Shown here in pieces: positions 1 through 5,504 of a stretch of DNA of 5,504 nucleotides. The notes below the pieces were generated by a model. The model ran no database searches. It saw nothing but the letters and a program-made list of their open reading frames with translations, and was not told the origin of the DNA. Numbering within the stretch: the first letter of the stretch is position 1; the number at the start of each line of letters is the position of its first letter. Origin of the DNA: Pseudomonadota bacterium (lineage in GTDB: Bacteria > Pseudomonadota > Gammaproteobacteria > Burkholderiales > SG8-39). The stretch is taken from positions 1 to 5,504 of the forward strand of contig JAKAIH010000213.1 in NCBI GenBank assembly GCA_021825225.1. Reading direction: 5' to 3'. Position numbers and translations under genes: made by a program.

Positions 1-1965
1 TATATCCCCGAGCGTGACGTCGGCGGCGGGGTGGTCGGGTTTTTCGCCCTGATCGAGGACATCAGCGAACGCAAGCGCACCGAACAGGCCTTGCACGATG
101 CCAACCGCACGCTCGCCGCGGAGAAGGAGCTGAACCAGAGGATCATCGACACCTCACCCATCGGCATCTGTATCTACGGCGAGAATGGCGACTGCCTGAG
201 CGCCAACCCGTCCATAGCAGCGCATATCGGCGCCGAAGCGGCACAGGTGCGGGCGCAAAATTTCCACCGCATCGAGTCGTGGAAGCGCTGCGGCATGTAC
301 GATCTGGCGCTGAAAGCGCTGGCATCGGACGAGCTCCAGTCCATGCCGGTGCATACGGTATCAAGTTTCGGCAAGGATGTCTGGCTCGACGTGGTGTTCT
401 GCCCGCTGCACAGCGGCAACACGCGCAACCTGATGTTGTTGACCAATGACATCGGCGAGCGCAAGCGCGGCGAGGAAGCGCGCGCCCGTCTCGCCGCGAT
501 CGTCGAAAATTCCAACGACGCGATCATCAGCCGCACGCTGGACGGCACCATTCTTTCCTGGAACGCGGCCGCGGTGCGCTTGCTGGGCTATACCGCGGCC
601 GAGATGATCGGCAAGTCGATCGCGATCATCATGCCTCCCGGTACCCTCGATGATCACCTGACTCCCGCCAGCCTGTTGCTCCAGGGCGGGCGGATTCCGC
701 CGACCGAGGTCCTGCGCCGGGCCAAGAACGGGCGTCTGATCGACGTCCTGCGCAGCGTTTCGCCGATCATGAGCGAGGCGGGGGAGGTCGTCGGCGCCGC
801 CGTCATCATGCACGACTTCAGCGAGCGCAAGCGGGCGGAAACCGCACTTGCGACCAAGACGGCGGTGCTGAGCGCCACCCTGGAGAACATGACGCAAGGT
901 ATCAGCGTGGTCGGCGCCGATCGGCGTCTGCTCGCATGGAACCGCCGGTTCATCGAGTTGCTCGCATTTCCGCAGGAACTGTTCCACGATCAAATCACCC
1001 TGGAAGACCTGTTTCGCTACAACGCGCAGCGGGGAGAATACGGCCCGGGAGATCCGGAGGCGCAGGTGCGCGCGCGCGTCGAGCGCTTCATGCGTCGCGA
1101 GGCGCACGCATTCGAGCGCGTGCGCGCCAATGGTACCGTGCTCGAAATCCGCGGCCAGCCGATGCCGGGCGGCGGTTTCGTCACCACCTACACCGACATC
1201 ACCGAACGCAAGGCGGCCGAGCGCGCCCTGGTGCAACTCAACGCCGAGTTGGAGCAGCGCGTGGCCGAGCGCACCGCCGAGCTCGAACGCGCCAACAGCG
1301 AACTCGAGGCGTTCACCTATTCGGTATCCCACGACCTGCGCTCGCCGCTGCGCGCGATCAGCGGCTTCAGCTCCATCATCCTCGCCGAGAATCGCGCCAG
1401 GCTCGACGCGGAGTCTGCCGATTACCTGCAGCGCGTGGTGGCCGCAGGCAAGCGCATGGGCCTGCTCATCGACGATCTTCTGTCGCTGTCGCGCGTGTCG
1501 CGCCAGGACGTGCGGCGCGAGCGATTCGACTACAGCGCCCTCGCGGCGGACGTGGTCGCAGCGCTGATTCAGACCCATCCGGGGCGAAACGTGCGTGTTT
1601 CGATTCAGCCGGACCTGAGCCTCGACGCAGATCCCGGACTGATGCGCATCGTGCTGGAGAATCTCGTGGGAAACGCCTGGAAGTTTTCTGCCGGCGCCGC
1701 CGATGCCCTGATCGAGATCGGCGGCGAGCGGCGCGACGGCGTAGACGTCTGCTTCGTGCGCGACAACGGCGCCGGTTTCGACATGCAGCACGCAAGCCAG
1801 CTGTTCAAGCCGTTCCAGCGCCTGCATGACAGCAAGGATTTCGAAGGCACGGGCATCGGGCTGAGCATCGTGCAGCGCGTGATAGCGCGGCATGGAGGCC
1901 GGGTGTGGGCCGAGGGTGCGCTCGGGCGCGGTGCGTGCTTCTATTTCACGTCCAGGGGGCCCTGA
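1..1965 (+). CDS. Multi-PAS sensor histidine kinase, C-terminal part (5' end outside window)
   Basis: The frame is open from base 1, so this is the C-terminal 654 residues of a longer protein; residue numbers count from base 1. It begins in the tail of one PAS domain, followed by two PAS domains (about 47-157 and 165-278) and a PAS_7-like domain (about 288-400). Each ends in a D-(I/F)-x-ERK linker (Asp 20, 150, 272, 399). A coiled coil (about 404-437) leads into a HisKA domain with the phospho-acceptor in SHDLRSP (His444). The HATPase_c domain has an N box (Asn558 in VGNAWK), G1 box DNGAGF (588-593), F box LFKPF (601-605) and G2 box GTGIG (616-620). All core catalytic motifs are intact, so kinase activity is expected. 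The protein ends soon after the ATPase domain with no receiver. No membrane helix is visible here, but the missing N-terminus could hold one. No response regulator gene lies in the window, so the partner and the stimulus are unknown. The family call is very secure. Confidence 0.95.
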   Translation, partial: YIPERDVGGGVVGFFALIEDISERKRTEQALHDANRTLAAEKELNQRIIDTSPIGICIYGENGDCLSANPSIAAHIGAEAAQVRAQNFHRIESWKRCGMYDLALKALASDELQSMPVHTVSSFGKDVWLDVVFCPLHSGNTRNLMLLTNDIGERKRGEEARARLAAIVENSNDAIISRTLDGTILSWNAAAVRLLGYTAAEMIGKSIAIIMPPGTLDDHLTPASLLLQGGRIPPTEVLRRAKNGRLIDVLRSVSPIMSEAGEVVGAAVIMHDFSERKRAETALATKTAVLSATLENMTQGISVVGADRRLLAWNRRFIELLAFPQELFHDQITLEDLFRYNAQRGEYGPGDPEAQVRARVERFMRREAHAFERVRANGTVLEIRGQPMPGGGFVTTYTDITERKAAERALVQLNAELEQRVAERTAELERANSELEAFTYSVSHDLRSPLRAISGFSSIILAENRARLDAESADYLQRVVAAGKRMGLLIDDLLSLSRVSRQDVRRERFDYSALAADVVAALIQTHPGRNVRVSIQPDLSLDADPGLMRIVLENLVGNAWKFSAGAADALIEIGGERRDGVDVCFVRDNGAGFDMQHASQLFKPFQRLHDSKDFEGTGIGLSIVQRVIARHGGRVWAEGALGRGACFYFTSRGP

Positions 1966-1984
1966 AGGAACCGAGCACCCACGC

Positions 1985-2812
1985 TTATCGGCGCCGCAAG
2001 GACGGCGCCTCCAGGCGCAGGCCGAGGAGGAAACTCAGGCCGACGATGCCCACCGCCGCGCAGCCCAGCAGCAGTTCGTGTTGCGGCGCGGGGCCGGCGA
2101 TGGCGGGATAGATCAGCCGCGCCAGGCCGTAGCTGCCGATCAGCAGCGACAGGCCGGCAATGGCGAGGCCCATGCTGCGCGACGCCACCAGGGCGCGGCG
2201 GTCCGCGCGCGCCAGCAGCCGCGCCACCCACAGGCCGTTGATCCCGTCCGTGGTCATCATGCCGAGCATGAAAGTGATGCCGAGCAGGGTGGCGAATCCC
2301 CAACCCGACATGCTGCGCGCGGTGAGCGAGAGCAGCGCCACCTGGCTCACCGTGTCGAACGACAGCGCGAACAGGGCGCCGACCGCGGCGATCAGCATCG
2401 GATGGCTGACCCGCAGCAGGCGCCCGAGCAGCCGGCTTTTGAGCCCGGCGGGCGCCACCACTTCCCCCGCAGGCGTGGCGAACACGGTGTAAAGATTGAG
2501 CAGGCCCAGCAGGTACAGGAATCCGATCGAAATCCACGCGCCGAGCACCTCCAGCCATTCGGGTGTTTGCCATTGCTGCGCAAGCAGGCTCACGCCGATT
2601 GCGACCAGGATCACGACGGCGCCGTGGCCGGCGGAGAACAGCATGCCCGACCAGCGCGCGAGGCGCGGATTGCGCGCGGCATTGCTGCGCGCGATGCCGT
2701 CTATGGTCGCAAGATGGTCCGGGTCCATGCCGTGCTTCAGGCCCAGCGCGTACACCACGGCCAGCAGCGCCAGCCAGTCGTTGGGCAGCAGAGTCAAATC
2801 CTGCGGGCTCAC
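1985..2812 (-). CDS. NiCoT-family nickel/cobalt permease (HoxN/NixA type), short form
   Basis: This is a predicted inner-membrane Ni2+/Co2+ uptake permease of 275 residues. The family hallmark HX4DH is present as HGMDPDH (27-33). Further family-like motifs are LFSAGHG (58-64), FALSFDT (148-154) and [13 protein letters not shown] (183-195). Hydrophobic segments lie at about 13-33, 55-78, 88-111, 138-160, 170-196, 208-230 and 247-266, which is about seven. Classical members have eight helices and roughly 330 or more residues, with one helix before the HX4DH helix; that first helix seems absent. The GTG start (2812-2810) overlaps the ureG stop in GTGA, and a weak AGGG lies about nine bases upstream. 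The frame stays open further upstream, but only as a shadow of ureG with no hydrophobic segment. As the last gene of a ureF-ureG operon, it probably supplies nickel for urease. Cobalt transport cannot be excluded from sequence. Confidence 0.9.
   Translation of the reverse strand: MSPQDLTLLPNDWLALLAVVYALGLKHGMDPDHLATIDGIARSNAARNPRLARWSGMLFSAGHGAVVILVAIGVSLLAQQWQTPEWLEVLGAWISIGFLYLLGLLNLYTVFATPAGEVVAPAGLKSRLLGRLLRVSHPMLIAAVGALFALSFDTVSQVALLSLTARSMSGWGFATLLGITFMLGMMTTDGINGLWVARLLARADRRALVASRSMGLAIAGLSLLIGSYGLARLIYPAIAGPAPQHELLLGCAAVGIVGLSFLLGLRLEAPSLRRR
1990..2009 (-). terminator. GC-rich hairpin at the convergent gene ends, weak terminator candidate
   Basis: GGCGCCG (1990-1996) and CGGCGCC (2003-2009) can pair as a seven-base stem around a six-base loop. 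The stem lies in the last codons of the permease gene, just before its TAA stop, and 25 bases past the kinase stop. No T-run follows on either strand, so it is not a classic intrinsic terminator, though it could slow polymerase coming from either side. Confidence 0.25.
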
Positions 2813-3444
2813 TGCATCAGGCCCTGACGTTCGATGAAGCGCACGATGCTGTCCAGGCCCTGACCGGTCTTGAGGTTGGTAAACACGAACGGTCGCTCGC
2901 CGCGCATTTTCTTCGCGTCGCGCTCCATCACCTCGAGCGACGCGCCCACCATCGGGGCGAGGTCGATCTTGTTGATCACCAGCAGGTCCGACTTGATGAT
3001 GCCGGGCCCGCCTTTGCGCGGAATCTTGTCGCCGGCGGCGACATCGATCACATACAGCGTCAGGTCCGAGAGCTCCGGGCTGAAGGTGGCGGCGAGATTG
3101 TCGCCGCCGGACTCGATGAAGATAATGTCCAGGTCGCCGAATCTCTGGTTCAGCCGTGCCACCGCTTCGAGGTTGATCGAGGCGTCCTCGCGGATCGCGG
3201 TATGCGGGCAGCCGCCGGTTTCGACGCCGAGGATGCGCTCGGGCGCGAGCGCGCCGTTCTTCACCAGAAACTGCGCGTCCTCCTCGGTATAGATGTCGTT
3301 GGTGACCACGCCGAGCTGGTATTTCTCGCGCAGCGCGCGGCACAGAGACAGCGTGAGAGCAGTCTTGCCCGAGCCTACCGGGCCGCCGATGCCGACGCGC
3401 AGCGGATTGCTTGGTTGCGATTGGGCTGCTTGCGCTTTGCTCAT
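2809..3444 (-). CDS. ureG: Urease accessory GTPase UreG
   Basis: UreG is a SIMIBI-class GTPase of the cytoplasm that uses GTP hydrolysis to deliver nickel to apo-urease in a complex with UreF and UreD/UreH. The 211-residue product is full length for the family. It shows the P-loop GPVGSGKT (21-28), the [10 protein letters not shown] segment (48-57), the nickel-binding CPH motif (79-81) inside [15 protein letters not shown], the ESGGDNL switch segment (111-117) and the guanine-specificity motif NKID (158-161). These motifs separate it from the related hydrogenase GTPase HypB. The ATG start at 3444-3442 is preceded by TAGGAAAA, whose TAG is the ureF stop, so the ribosome binding site sits across the end of ureF. 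The spacing to the start is about 11 bases, slightly long. The stop overlaps the start of the permease gene, implying coupled translation. Confidence 0.98.
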   Translation of the reverse strand: MSKAQAAQSQPSNPLRVGIGGPVGSGKTALTLSLCRALREKYQLGVVTNDIYTEEDAQFLVKNGALAPERILGVETGGCPHTAIREDASINLEAVARLNQRFGDLDIIFIESGGDNLAATFSPELSDLTLYVIDVAAGDKIPRKGGPGIIKSDLLVINKIDLAPMVGASLEVMERDAKKMRGERPFVFTNLKTGQGLDSIVRFIERQGLMQ

Positions 3445-3461
3445 GGATGCTATTTTTCCTA
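3445..3461 (-). promoter_or_regulatory. ureG ribosome binding site overlapping ureF stop
   Basis: Read on the minus strand, the ureF stop TAG runs directly into GGAAAA, giving TAGGAAAA ahead of the ureG ATG at 3444. Ribosomes finishing ureF would clear or occupy this site, which suggests coupled expression of the two interacting partners. Confidence 0.5.
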
Positions 3462-4214
3462 TGACCGAAACAGACGGCTGTACTGGGTCTCGTGCTGGCT
3501 GCACAGTATGGCGAGACCGGGCGCGTAATTGCACAGATCGTCGTCGGCGAGCGTGCAGGCCGCGTCCGCGATGCCGGGCAGCAGTGCAGCCAGCGAAAGC
3601 AGCAGGCGCTGGCCGTCGGTCTGGCCCAGCGGGACCGATTTCAGCGCGGCCATGACCTGGTTTTCGAGCCAGGCCCACAGATAGGCGATCAGCGCGCTGC
3701 GCGCCGGTATCTCCCAGTTCACCACGGCAAAGCTGAAGGCCGCAGGAAAGGTGATGTCGGCGATGCTGCCCAGCTGCGCCAGCGATTGGGCGTCGAACGC
3801 GCCGATTTCGAGCAGCAGCTTTTGCAGGGAATAGCCCATCTGCAGCGTTTCGGCGCGCAGCTCGGCGCTCTCGCGCGTGCTGCAAAACAGTTCGTTCCAG
3901 TGCGCGATTCGCGGCATATCGCCCGCGGACCAGGCGGCATGCAGGCGCCACCATACGGGCGCTTCCAGCCGCGCCACGGCGTAGGCGAGCACCTCGCCGA
4001 TCCAGACCCCTGCGCTTGCCGCATCGCGCACGATGCCGGCTTCCACCGCTGCCTCCAGGCCCTGCGAATAGCTGTAGGCGCCGACTGGCAGCGTGGGGCT
4101 GGCGAGCTGCAGCAGCCGCGCGAGCGCGAGCTCGCTGTCCGCGGCAGGGCCGTGACGGCCGGCCTCGGCTTTACGCTTTTTCCGGGATGCCGCCGGGTCG
4201 TGATTGGTCGTCAA
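3459..4214 (-). CDS. ureF: Urease accessory protein UreF (start uncertain)
   Basis: UreF bridges UreG and UreD/UreH in the urease activation complex and controls UreG GTPase action. The start of the conserved fold is clear in [21 protein letters not shown] (as motif pieces [18 protein letters not shown]). The C-terminus carries the typical [11 protein letters not shown] tail. The protein is all helical with no membrane segments. The start is a guess: no in-frame ATG or GTG lies between the conserved region and a GTG at 4430. I chose TTG at 4214-4212, giving 251 residues with about 28 extra N-terminal residues, including a basic RKKRK patch (11-15). This TTG has no good Shine-Dalgarno. An in-frame ATT at 4235-4233 has AAGG seven bases upstream and is a rarer alternative; a CTG closer to the fold is also possible. 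UreE, usually just upstream of ureF, is absent here. The function call is secure; the 5' boundary is not. Confidence 0.93.
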   Translation of the reverse strand: MTTNHDPAASRKKRKAEAGRHGPAADSELALARLLQLASPTLPVGAYSYSQGLEAAVEAGIVRDAASAGVWIGEVLAYAVARLEAPVWWRLHAAWSAGDMPRIAHWNELFCSTRESAELRAETLQMGYSLQKLLLEIGAFDAQSLAQLGSIADITFPAAFSFAVVNWEIPARSALIAYLWAWLENQVMAALKSVPLGQTDGQRLLLSLAALLPGIADAACTLADDDLCNYAPGLAILCSQHETQYSRLFRS

Positions 4215-4282
4215 TGGAGCGCCGTGTCGCGAAATGTGAGCGCCTTCGCCAGGCCTTGCGGCGCAGCGGCGGCATGGCGGCC

Positions 4283-4288
4283 ATTCTA
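4283..4288 (-). promoter_or_regulatory. Possible -10 element for the ureF operon
   Basis: Read on the minus strand, these bases spell TAGAAT, a five-of-six match to the sigma-70 -10 consensus. It would place transcription start near 4276, about 60 bases ahead of the TTG candidate start. The hexamer 17 bases upstream (CAGCGC) is a poor -35, so this rests on a single short match in an AT-poor region. Confidence 0.2.
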
Positions 4289-4443
4289 GGCGATACGCGG
4301 GGTGCGCGCTGCCTGTCGGCTGTCGCCGCCGGCGGCGCTTCGTCCGGCCGATCTGGCATTTCGTCGCATTGCGCTCGCCCGGGGCAGGCAGGGCGCGGAA
4401 ACTGGCTTCGTCTTCTCCGTCCGAATTCACATCTGCGAGCTAA

Positions 4444-4449
4444 AAGGAG
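4444..4449 (+). promoter_or_regulatory. Shine-Dalgarno that selects the start of the five-helix protein
   Basis: AAGGAG is a near-perfect Shine-Dalgarno. Three in-frame ATG codons follow at 4451, 4457 and 4463. Spacing is 1, 7 and 13 bases respectively, so the ATG at 4457 is the best-placed start. Confidence 0.75.
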
Positions 4450-4456
4450 AATGCAA

Positions 4457-4960
4457 ATGCTGATGCAAATACTGTTCCAGATCCTGCAGCGAACACCGGT
4501 TTGGGTGTATGGCCTGTTCTTCGGTCTGCTCGCTCTCGGTTATCTGCAGTCGAAGTCGCGCGAACTGGGCCCGTTGCGGCTGGCTTTGTTCCCCGTGGCG
4601 CTGGCTGCGTTTTCGCTGATCCAGGTATGGGGGAGTTTCAGCGTGCAGCCTGTGGGCTTCGCCGCCTGGGGCGCGGGAATCGGCGCAGCGCTGCTCGCAA
4701 ATCGTGCGTTCAAGCAGCCTTCTGGTGCACGCTGGTCGGCTGCGAGCGGCACTTTCCATGTGCCGGGAAGCTGGGCGCCCCTGGCGCTGATGATGCTCAT
4801 GTTCTTCTCCAGGTATGCACTTGCGCTAGGCGCGGCGATGCAGCCTGCGCTCGCGCAAACGGCCGGTTTCGCGGCCGGTGCGGGCTTCGGCCTGGGCCTG
4901 TTGAGCGGCATGTTCTTTGCGCGCGCGCTGCGGGTGTGGTCGCAACGCAAGGCGAACTGA
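4457..4960 (+). CDS. Small integral membrane protein, about five helices (possibly DUF6622-like)
   Basis: The product has 167 residues and is almost wholly hydrophobic. Predicted membrane helices lie at about 15-30, 40-58, 66-81, 105-126 and 132-154, with a basic linker (83-92) between the third and fourth and a basic C-terminal tail (R156, R159, R164, K165). No catalytic motif is visible. The N-terminal pattern, a short amphipathic stretch then RTPVWVYGLFFGLLALG and a polar SKSR turn, resembles what I recall of the DUF6622 family of uncharacterised membrane proteins, but I cannot confirm this. The start at 4457 is chosen by Shine-Dalgarno spacing; 4451 would add two residues. It is the first gene of a tight run: 11 bases separate it from a 2TM-domain protein, which in turn leads to a LytS-type kinase. 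A role in the membrane alongside that kinase is inferred from context only. Confidence 0.85.
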   Translation: MLMQILFQILQRTPVWVYGLFFGLLALGYLQSKSRELGPLRLALFPVALAAFSLIQVWGSFSVQPVGFAAWGAGIGAALLANRAFKQPSGARWSAASGTFHVPGSWAPLALMMLMFFSRYALALGAAMQPALAQTAGFAAGAGFGLGLLSGMFFARALRVWSQRKAN

Positions 4961-4971
4961 AAGGAATGGTC

Positions 4972-5256
4972 ATGGAAAACAAGGAATTCTTGCGCATCGC
5001 CCGCCGCCGCGCCGGCATGAAATTCGGTTTTCTCGTGCATCTCACGGTGTTCATCGCCGTGAACGCGCTGCTGTTCGTCCTCAACCAGAGGACCACTCCC
5101 GGCGTCTCCTGGTTCGCTTTTCCGCTGGGAGGCTGGGCCATCGGTCTGAGCATGCATGGCCTTGCGGTATACTTATCCGGCTCCGGGCTGCGCGAGCGCA
5201 TGATGGAAGATGAACTGCGCAAGCTCGAATCGCGCCGCGATGCAGGTGCGCGCTGA
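4972..5256 (+). CDS. 2TM-domain membrane protein
   Basis: This 94-residue protein has two membrane helices (about 18-37 and 47-67) joined by a short loop, with a basic N-terminus (RIARRRAGMK) and a charged C-terminal helix (72-89). The pattern HLTVFIAVNALLFVLN, then WFAFPLGGWAIGLSMHG, matches the 2TM domain (PF13239) as I know it: a conserved VN in helix 1 and W-F-x-x-P-x-x-GW-x-IGL-x-x-HG in helix 2. The family is uncharacterised and often sits beside or is fused to LytS-type histidine kinases, which fits the next gene. AAGGA at 4961-4965, immediately after the previous stop, is six bases before the ATG at 4972. An ATG at 4966 would be too close to it. Confidence 0.92.
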   Translation: MENKEFLRIARRRAGMKFGFLVHLTVFIAVNALLFVLNQRTTPGVSWFAFPLGGWAIGLSMHGLAVYLSGSGLRERMMEDELRKLESRRDAGAR

Positions 5257-5267
5257 ACCGAGGTCCG

Positions 5268-5504
5268 ATGTCCGTTCCCTCTTATTCCGACGTGCCGCGC
5301 CGCGTGCTCGTGACCATGGCGCTCAGCGCGCTGATCGCCGTGGCGCTCACCGCCTATGGCAGCGAGGGCTTCGGCACCAATCTCGTCTATAGCCTGTGCA
5401 TCGGCCTGCTCACCTACGGCACGATCGACCTGCCGCGACGCTGGCTGTGGCGGCCGGGCAGCCTCACGTCGACGACGATCCTGGGTCTCGCGCTGTTGGC
5501 CGCG
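5268..5504 (+). CDS. LytS/YehU-type membrane histidine kinase, N-terminal part (3' end outside window)
   Basis: The frame runs open from an ATG at 5268 to the window end, giving 79 residues. GAGG at 5260-5263 lies four bases upstream and 11 bases separate it from the 2TM gene. The sequence shows membrane helices at about 13-29 and 37-55, with a third beginning near 69. The segment GFGTNLVYSLCIGLLTYGTID closely follows the pattern (G-F-x-x-N-x-VYS-x-CIGL, then ID) found at the N-terminus of many proteobacterial kinases with the His_kinase domain (PF06580), whose LytTR-type response regulator is usually encoded next. Cysteine 44 lies in the second helix, a position where that family usually keeps a Cys. 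The catalytic part is outside the window, so the kinase call rests on this membrane module and on the neighbouring 2TM gene. Confidence 0.7.
   Translation, partial: MSVPSYSDVPRRVLVTMALSALIAVALTAYGSEGFGTNLVYSLCIGLLTYGTIDLPRRWLWRPGSLTSTTILGLALLAA

Larger units (their letters stand above)
4215..4456. other. Divergent intergenic region between ureF and the membrane-protein operon
   Basis: These 242 bases separate two outward-facing operons and should hold the promoters for both. Open frames exist on both strands, but their translations are Arg/Ala/Pro-rich, resemble no family I recognise and look like by-products of high GC. A self-complementary GCCGCCGGCGGC lies at 4325-4336, which could form a hairpin but is unremarkable at this base composition. 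I see no convincing regulator operator, riboswitch or terminator. A NikR-type operator, expected if nickel regulates ureF, was not apparent by eye. Confidence 0.6.

Noticed and set aside
31..33. GTG at 31 as the start of the PAS kinase
   Set aside because: The frame is open to base 1 and the residues before it (PERDVGGG) continue into the end of a PAS domain, so the gene begins upstream of the window.
361..1893. Long minus-strand open frame (510 codons) opposite the PAS kinase
   Set aside because: It is antisense to a gene with intact kinase motifs; its translation is His/Arg/Ala/Gln-rich without domains. This is typical of shadow frames in GC-rich genes.
1966..1984. Possible small gene or RNA between the kinase and the permease
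   Set aside because: Only 19 bases are free between the two stop codons.
1892..2827. Plus-strand open frame (311 codons) opposite the nickel permease
   Set aside because: The translation is a low-complexity Gln/Arg/His mixture; the opposite strand encodes clear NiCoT motifs.
2563..3528. Plus-strand open frame (321 codons) opposite ureG
   Set aside because: No recognisable domain, and it lies across an intact ureG with all GTPase motifs.
4148..4160. Inverted repeat GGCCGT-G-ACGGCC near the ureF 5' end
   Set aside because: A one-base loop cannot form a normal hairpin, and the repeat lies in the ureF frame; no sign of a regulatory site.
3492..4289. Plus-strand open frame (265 codons) opposite ureF
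   Set aside because: Composition is Arg/Gln/Gly-rich and shadows the conserved ureF sequence.
4325..4336. Perfect 12-base palindrome GCCGCCGGCGGC in the divergent region
   Set aside because: Such GC palindromes are expected by chance at this base composition, and no second copy or spacing suggests an operator.
4215..4430. Extension of ureF to the in-frame GTG at 4430
   Set aside because: It would add 72 residues rich in Arg, Pro and Ala with no family similarity, there is no Shine-Dalgarno before it, and it would leave almost no room for the divergent promoters.

Overview
The window comes from a GC-rich bacterium whose coding codons strongly favour G or C in third position. The gene types and protein styles (a LytS-type kinase with a 2TM-domain partner, urease accessory proteins with Proteobacteria-like signatures) suggest a proteobacterium, most likely a betaproteobacterium. 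That assignment is inferred from familiarity with the families, not from a marker gene. There are no RNA genes, insertion sequences, CRISPR arrays or phage genes visible.

Layout: (1) Bases 1-1965, plus strand, hold the C-terminal 654 residues of a multi-PAS sensor histidine kinase whose N-terminus lies outside the window. (2) Bases 4214-1985, minus strand, hold a compact nickel module, ureF - ureG - NiCoT-type Ni/Co permease, with 14 bases between the first two genes and a GTGA start/stop overlap between the last two. It converges on the kinase gene with only 19 bases between the two stop codons. (3) Bases 4215-4456 are a divergent intergenic region that probably carries the promoters for both directions. 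(4) Bases 4457-5504, plus strand, hold a tight three-gene run: a small five-helix membrane protein, a 94-residue 2TM-domain protein, and the start of a membrane-bound LytS/YehU-type histidine kinase that runs off the window end.

How the genes fit together: UreF and UreG are maturation factors that deliver nickel to urease, and the permease would supply that nickel, so the minus-strand operon is a nickel acquisition and delivery unit. The urease structural genes (ureABC) and the other accessory genes (ureD/H, ureE) are not in the window, and the gene immediately upstream of ureF is an unrelated divergent one. The plus-strand run on the right looks like a signalling operon in which small membrane proteins precede a sensor kinase.

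I see no clearly new biological system. The points most worth a second look are the unresolved ureF start, the short permease that appears to lack the first helix of its family, the separation of ureFG from other urease genes, and the small membrane proteins coupled to the LytS-like kinase.
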